A program made the translations under genes and the position numbers. A stretch of 64,000 nt of DNA from AC-32 sp963719275 (lineage in GTDB: Bacteria; Actinomycetota; Thermoleophilia; Gaiellales; Gaiellaceae): contig CAVRBT010000010.1 in the NCBI GenBank assembly GCA_963719275.1, positions 62,001 through 126,000 of the forward strand. The letters run 5' to 3'. The notes under the pieces were generated by a model that was given only the letters and a program-made list of their open reading frames with translations, searched no databases and was not told the origin of the DNA. Positions 60,655 to 64,000 of the stretch are shown one piece after another (within the stretch, counting starts at the first letter, position 1; every line of letters begins with the position of its first letter).

Positions 60655-60867
60655 GTGGAGAACCTGCCGTGGAGGGATACGGCCCCGGAGACGAAGGGCC
60701 TCGGCGAGGTGCGTCCGGACGACCCAGCGTGGAGCGCGGAGCAGGAGGAGCTTCGGACAGGCGTCGAGCCGGCACCCGAGCGCCGTGCGCGGATCCGCGA
60801 GGGCGAGAGCGACGGCGGCGTGCGCGGCCGGCCGATCATCCCGCCGGACCCGCACGACCCGCTCTAG
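60655..60867 (+). CDS. Small hypothetical protein (70 aa)
   Basis: Acidic, Pro/Arg-rich, no Cys. GTG start overlaps the SigR-promoter flank. Ends PDPHDPL, 2 nt before the stop of the opposing gene. Function unknown; could be non-coding. Confidence 0.45.
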   Translation: MENLPWRDTAPETKGLGEVRPDDPAWSAEQEELRTGVEPAPERRARIREGESDGGVRGRPIIPPDPHDPL

Positions 60868-60869
60868 GC

Positions 60870-61088
60870 TTAGACGGCTTCGAGCTCCCGGAAACCGGCC
60901 CGCGAGAGCGCGGCGAGGATCGCGTCGCGGTCGGTGCGCTCGTCGTCCCATTGCAGCTGCACCTGGCCCATCAGGTTCGCGTTGGCGTACTCGAGCCCCT
61001 CGTGGCCGCGTAGGGCGCCGGCGAGGCGGCCGACGCAGCGCTCGCAGCGGATCCCGCTGACCTGGATCGTCTCGGAGCGAGTCGCCAT
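60870..61088 (-). CDS. Heavy-metal-associated (HMA) domain protein
   Basis: 72 aa. IQVSGIRCERCVGRL: the CxxC metal site of ferredoxin-fold copper chaperones (usually GMxCxxC; here GIRCERC). ATG directly follows the stop TAG of the upstream ligase gene. Likely copper or zinc trafficking. Confidence 0.85.
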   Translation of the reverse strand: MATRSETIQVSGIRCERCVGRLAGALRGHEGLEYANANLMGQVQLQWDDERTDRDAILAALSRAGFRELEAV

Positions 61089-62189
61089 CTAGTCCGATCG
61101 TACCGTCCGCTCGGCGGCGTCCGCGACGACCGCCTCAAGCCCTCGTTCGCGCCCGACCTCGAGCTGCCGGTCGCCTTCACACGCGCGCGGGTCGAGCACG
61201 CGAAGCAGGTCGGCGGTCCCCAGTTCGCGCACGGCCGGCTCGATCAGCCCGAGCAGCTCGTGCGTGAGCTCGGGAACCCCGACAAGACGGGAGCCGTCGG
61301 GGTGGATCAGCTCGGCGCGCGGGCCGAAGCGCAACGCCGCCCAGCGGTTCTGGGCGTAGTCGCCGCGATTCGCGGGCTGCGCCGGCTCCGCCTCGAGCAC
61401 CGTCAGGCAGAGGGCCTGCAGCAGCGCCACGAGCGCCGCCGTCACCGCCACCGAGGTCGGCTGGTCGGGCGCGCGCACCTCGAGCGTGCCGAACTTCGGG
61501 TGGGGCCGGATGTCCCACCAGAAGCGCGTGTACCCGTCCGCGAGCCCGATCTCGACGAAGCGCTCGACGAACGCCTCCCACTCCTCGTAGCTCCCGAAGA
61601 CGGGCGGTGCCGCAGCCCGTGGCAGCTGCGCGAGCACCTCCGCCCGCGCCGACATGAGACCCGTCTCGTCGCCGACGAGATAGGGCGAGTTCGCCGAGAG
61701 CGCGAGCACGAGCGGCAGCCAGGCCAGGACGCCCTCGAGCGCAAGCATGCACTCGTCCGGGCCGGGCATCGAGACGTGGACATGGAGGCCGCAGACCGCC
61801 TGCCGCCGCGCCGAGATCCCCGCGTACTCGACGAACTCGCGGTAGCGCGGGTCGGGCGCGATGTCCTGGGCCTGCGGAAGGCTGAACGGGTGCGTCCCGG
61901 CGGCGGCGATGCGCAGGCCGGCGGCCCGCGCGCCCTCGTCGGCGGCCTTGCGCAGCTCCCCCAGCGAGGCGAGTGCCTCCTGCGGCGTCGTGCAGACGTC
62001 GGTCGCGAGCTCGACCATCGACGCGAGCAGCTCCATCTTGACCACGCCTGGAAGGTCGCGCCCCTCGGCCGAGTCGAGCAACGCCTCGACGCCGGGTGCC
62101 AGCGCCATCGTGTCGGCGTCGAGAATCATGATCTCCTCCTCGACGCCGAGCGACCAGGGGGCGCTGTTGCCGAACGCCTGCTCGATCAC
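61089..62189 (-). CDS. Glutamate-cysteine ligase, YbdK type
   Basis: 366 aa. Carboxylate-amine ligase family: LGVEEEIMILDADTMAL, CGLHVHVSMPGPDECM, PHPKFGTLEVRAPDQPTS. May form gamma-glutamyl amides. TAGCGT lies 9 nt before GTG. The 38 bp to the upstream gene hold nothing obvious. Confidence 0.88.
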   Translation of the reverse strand: MIEQAFGNSAPWSLGVEEEIMILDADTMALAPGVEALLDSAEGRDLPGVVKMELLASMVELATDVCTTPQEALASLGELRKAADEGARAAGLRIAAAGTHPFSLPQAQDIAPDPRYREFVEYAGISARRQAVCGLHVHVSMPGPDECMLALEGVLAWLPLVLALSANSPYLVGDETGLMSARAEVLAQLPRAAAPPVFGSYEEWEAFVERFVEIGLADGYTRFWWDIRPHPKFGTLEVRAPDQPTSVAVTAALVALLQALCLTVLEAEPAQPANRGDYAQNRWAALRFGPRAELIHPDGSRLVGVPELTHELLGLIEPAVRELGTADLLRVLDPRACEGDRQLEVGRERGLEAVVADAAERTVRSD

Positions 62190-62227
62190 GACCGGCGTAC
62201 GCTAGCCGGGGGCGCCCAGGCGGCGCG

Positions 62228-63319
62228 CTACGGGTTCCAGGAGCCGCGCAGGAAGCGCGCGACCTGGACGAGCAACGTCGCGCCGGCCAGGCCAAGCGCC
62301 GCGTAGAGGAGCGCGCCCGCCCAGCCGAAGAGCCCGTCGCCGCCCGAGGTCACCGCCTGCGGAAGCTTGGGCGGCTTGAAACTCGCTCCCAGCGCGGCGG
62401 GAGGCGGCTTCGAGTTCGTCCGCACGTGCGAGTCACCCGCTCCGATGTTGTCGTCCACGAACGGCACGGCGAACGCGGCGAGGATCGACGTCGAGCCGGA
62501 GAAGGGAGTGCCCACGAAGAAGCAGCTCGTGGTCACCGGGGCGGTCTGCTCAGCGCGCGTCAGGTGCCGTCCGCTCGGCACGACCTCGACTGCGATCGTT
62601 CCGACCTGCGTCCGGTGGCCGGCTCGCACGACGACGACCGTGATCGTGTACTTCCCGGCCGCGAGCGGCCGCCCGTTCACCCGGCCGTCGAAGGGGACGC
62701 GGTTGAGGCCGCTGTGGCCTCGCACCCACTTGCGGCCGATGACCGTGCACGCCGAGCCGTCGGCGCGGACGACGAGCTCGACCTTGCCCGGCTCGCGGAG
62801 CCGGAACCGGATCACGGTGCCGCGCTGCGCCTTCGGGCCGCGCGTCGAGAAGCGCGTCCGCGTCGCGCGCACCCGCCGCGCCTGCCGTTCTTGCGCCGTG
62901 GGGCTGTAGTCCGGGGCAGCAACGCCTCCCTGCGACGGCGCGCCGCCCCGAACGGTTCCGCCGGGTCCGGTCGGAAGGCCTGGCCCCGGAGCGCCCGGCG
63001 GCGGAGGAGCAGTGGGAGGAAGGCCGGGCGGCGGCGGGAGCGGTGGTGGTGGCGGGAGCCCCGGCGGCGGGGGAGCCGGAGGGAGGAGCGGTGGTGGGGG
63101 GAGGGGCGGTGCCGGCGGAAGCGGTGGCGGTGGCGGGAGAGCGGGCGGAGGTGGAGGCGGGGGCAGCGGCGGCGGCGGCGGCAGCGTCGGAACGGTGATC
63201 GTGGGCAGCGTCAGCGTGGGCAGCGTCGGGAGCACGTTGCTGCGCGCCGGACCAGTCGCAACCACCGCCGCCGCGAATCCTGTGGCTGCCGCAAGCACGA
63301 GCAGGATCGGTCGTCGCAT
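62228..63319 (-). CDS. Secreted proline-rich membrane-anchored protein
   Basis: 363 aa. Signal peptide, a long Pro/Leu tract (residues about 30-120, mostly LPPPPPLPP units), a beta-rich domain (VIRFRLREPGKVELVVRADGS, AAGKYTITVVVVRAGHRTQVGTI) and a C-terminal membrane helix followed by RFLRGSWNP. ATG 63319 chosen as the first Met before the signal peptide. The poly-Pro tract predicts strong EF-P dependence. Confidence 0.8.
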   Translation of the reverse strand: MRRPILLVLAAATGFAAAVVATGPARSNVLPTLPTLTLPTITVPTLPPPPPLPPPPPPPALPPPPPLPPAPPLPPPPLLPPAPPPPGLPPPPPLPPPPGLPPTAPPPPGAPGPGLPTGPGGTVRGGAPSQGGVAAPDYSPTAQERQARRVRATRTRFSTRGPKAQRGTVIRFRLREPGKVELVVRADGSACTVIGRKWVRGHSGLNRVPFDGRVNGRPLAAGKYTITVVVVRAGHRTQVGTIAVEVVPSGRHLTRAEQTAPVTTSCFFVGTPFSGSTSILAAFAVPFVDDNIGAGDSHVRTNSKPPPAALGASFKPPKLPQAVTSGGDGLFGWAGALLYAALGLAGATLLVQVARFLRGSWNP

Positions 63320-63425
63320 CGTCCGGAAGAAAAACGTGGAACGTGCGGACGTAGATACGGCTAGCCGACGACGACGTTCGTGGTCCCGCCCCCGTCGGCG
63401 ACCGTGACGCGACACAATCGGCCCT

Positions 63426-64000
63426 ATGTCCGAGCGGTTCGACCTCGTCGTACTCGGCAGCGGCTCGGGCGCACGCGACGCCGCGAAGACCGCCGCGCGC
63501 GACCACGGCGCGCGCGTGGCGCTGGTCGAGCGCGAGCGCTGGGGCGGCAGCTGCCCGAACGTCGCCTGCACGCCCACGAAGGCCTACCTCGTCGCGGCGG
63601 AGCTCGCCCACGACGTGAACCAGCTCGCTGCGCGAATCGGCGTGGATACCGGCTCCGCGCAAGTCGACCTCGCCCGCGTGCGCGCATGGAAGGAGTCGAT
63701 CAAGAAGACGCAGGAGCAATGGGTCACCGACCTGCGCGCCGACGGCTTTGCGACGTTCGACGGCGAAGCGGCGCTCCTGGACGCGCACACCGTCCACGCC
63801 GGCGGCGCCGAGGTCGAAGGCGAGCGCGTGCTGATCGCGACCGGCTCGCGCACCGCGGTCCCACCGGTCGACGGGATCGAAGAGATCGACTGGATCGACC
63901 ACGTCTCGGCGCTCGAGCTGGAGGAGGTCCCGGGCTCGCTGCTCGTCGTCGGCGCGGGTGCGGTCGGGCTCGAGCTCGGCCAGGCGCTCGCGCGCTTCGG
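63426..64000 (+). CDS. Flavoprotein disulfide reductase (partial at window edge)
   Basis: First 191 codons only. Class I pyridine nucleotide-disulfide oxidoreductase: VVLGSGSGARDAAK (FAD loop), active site GGSCPNVACTPTK (CxxxxC), LIATGSRT, and second GAGAVGLELG (NAD(P) loop). Mercuric reductase, mycothione reductase and lipoamide dehydrogenase share these motifs; the truncated end prevents choosing. Confidence 0.9.
   Translation, partial: MSERFDLVVLGSGSGARDAAKTAARDHGARVALVERERWGGSCPNVACTPTKAYLVAAELAHDVNQLAARIGVDTGSAQVDLARVRAWKESIKKTQEQWVTDLRADGFATFDGEAALLDAHTVHAGGAEVEGERVLIATGSRTAVPPVDGIEEIDWIDHVSALELEEVPGSLLVVGAGAVGLELGQALARF

Overview
The window is chromosomal DNA from a very GC-rich bacterium (about 70% G+C, GTG/TTG starts common). 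The gene content (fused KorA/KorB 2-oxoacid:ferredoxin oxidoreductase, haem A synthase, a SigR/RsrA-like sigma/anti-sigma pair, PAC2-family protein, secreted proteins with RTX-like, lamin-tail and collagen-like repeats) suggests a deep-branching aerobic actinobacterium of the Thermoleophilia/Gaiellales/Solirubrobacterales type. That placement is inferred from gene content only. No rRNA, tRNA, prophage or CRISPR array was seen.

Layout. 0-3.3 kb: secreted or repeat proteins. 3.3-7.1 kb: korA-korB-hydrolase operon (minus). 7.2-12.7 kb: VOC protein, XRE-TPR regulator, AlkA-like glycosylase, proC, 6-phosphogluconolactonase, ArsR-like regulator. 12.8-16.6 kb: thiolase, bifunctional beta-oxidation protein and a small partner. 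16.7-21.3 kb: DEAH helicase, DipZ-like disulfide protein, VOC protein. 21.3-24.4 kb: PGM-like enzyme, ctaA, PAC2 (minus). 24.5-28.6 kb: cupredoxin-like protein, NMN adenylyltransferase, selD, a decayed sulfurtransferase, a thioredoxin-like lipoprotein. 28.7-30.6 kb: a 41-codon peptide gene, an XRE-TPR regulator, repeated heptamers and an independently transcribed structured RNA. 30.6-34.6 kb: TetR/MFS efflux and a divergent acyl-CoA ligase. 34.7-38.5 kb: RAYT transposase, SDR, a lipoprotein hydrolase without its own stop, nadE. 38.5-40.1 kb: a low-coding region with palindromic repeats, a dead NUDIX gene and mug. 40.3-43.6 kb: MacB-like ABC exporter. 43.7-50.1 kb: cysteine desulfurase-like enzyme, a pair of NVGGD-motif proteins, epimerase, SIS protein, thioesterase, M16 protease, TPR-like protein. 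50.1-54.5 kb: acs, M24 peptidase, amidohydrolase. 54.5-59.3 kb: molybdenum hydroxylase operon with its MobA/MocA-like maturation enzyme. 59.3-63.3 kb: M23 peptidase, sigma/anti-sigma operon, HMA protein, YbdK-like ligase, Pro-rich secreted protein. The right edge cuts a flavoprotein disulfide reductase.

The most interesting module is 28.7-30.6 kb. A 449-aa XRE-TPR regulator is followed 25 nt later by a 41-aa N-terminally hydrophobic peptide with a perfect ten-base Shine-Dalgarno sequence. Upstream lie three ACTTGAC heptamers, one of which contains the -35 box of a consensus promoter driving a ~180-nt hairpin-rich RNA with a strong intrinsic terminator. This resembles an RRNPP-type peptide-signalling cassette combined with a small RNA; it is a hypothesis.

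Genome-style patterns also recur. At least fourteen genes have a TANNNT box 6-8 nt before the start codon (leaderless transcription). Four convergent gene pairs end on one shared CTAG. Two families of dispersed palindromic repeats each occur three times, and one RAYT-type transposase is present.
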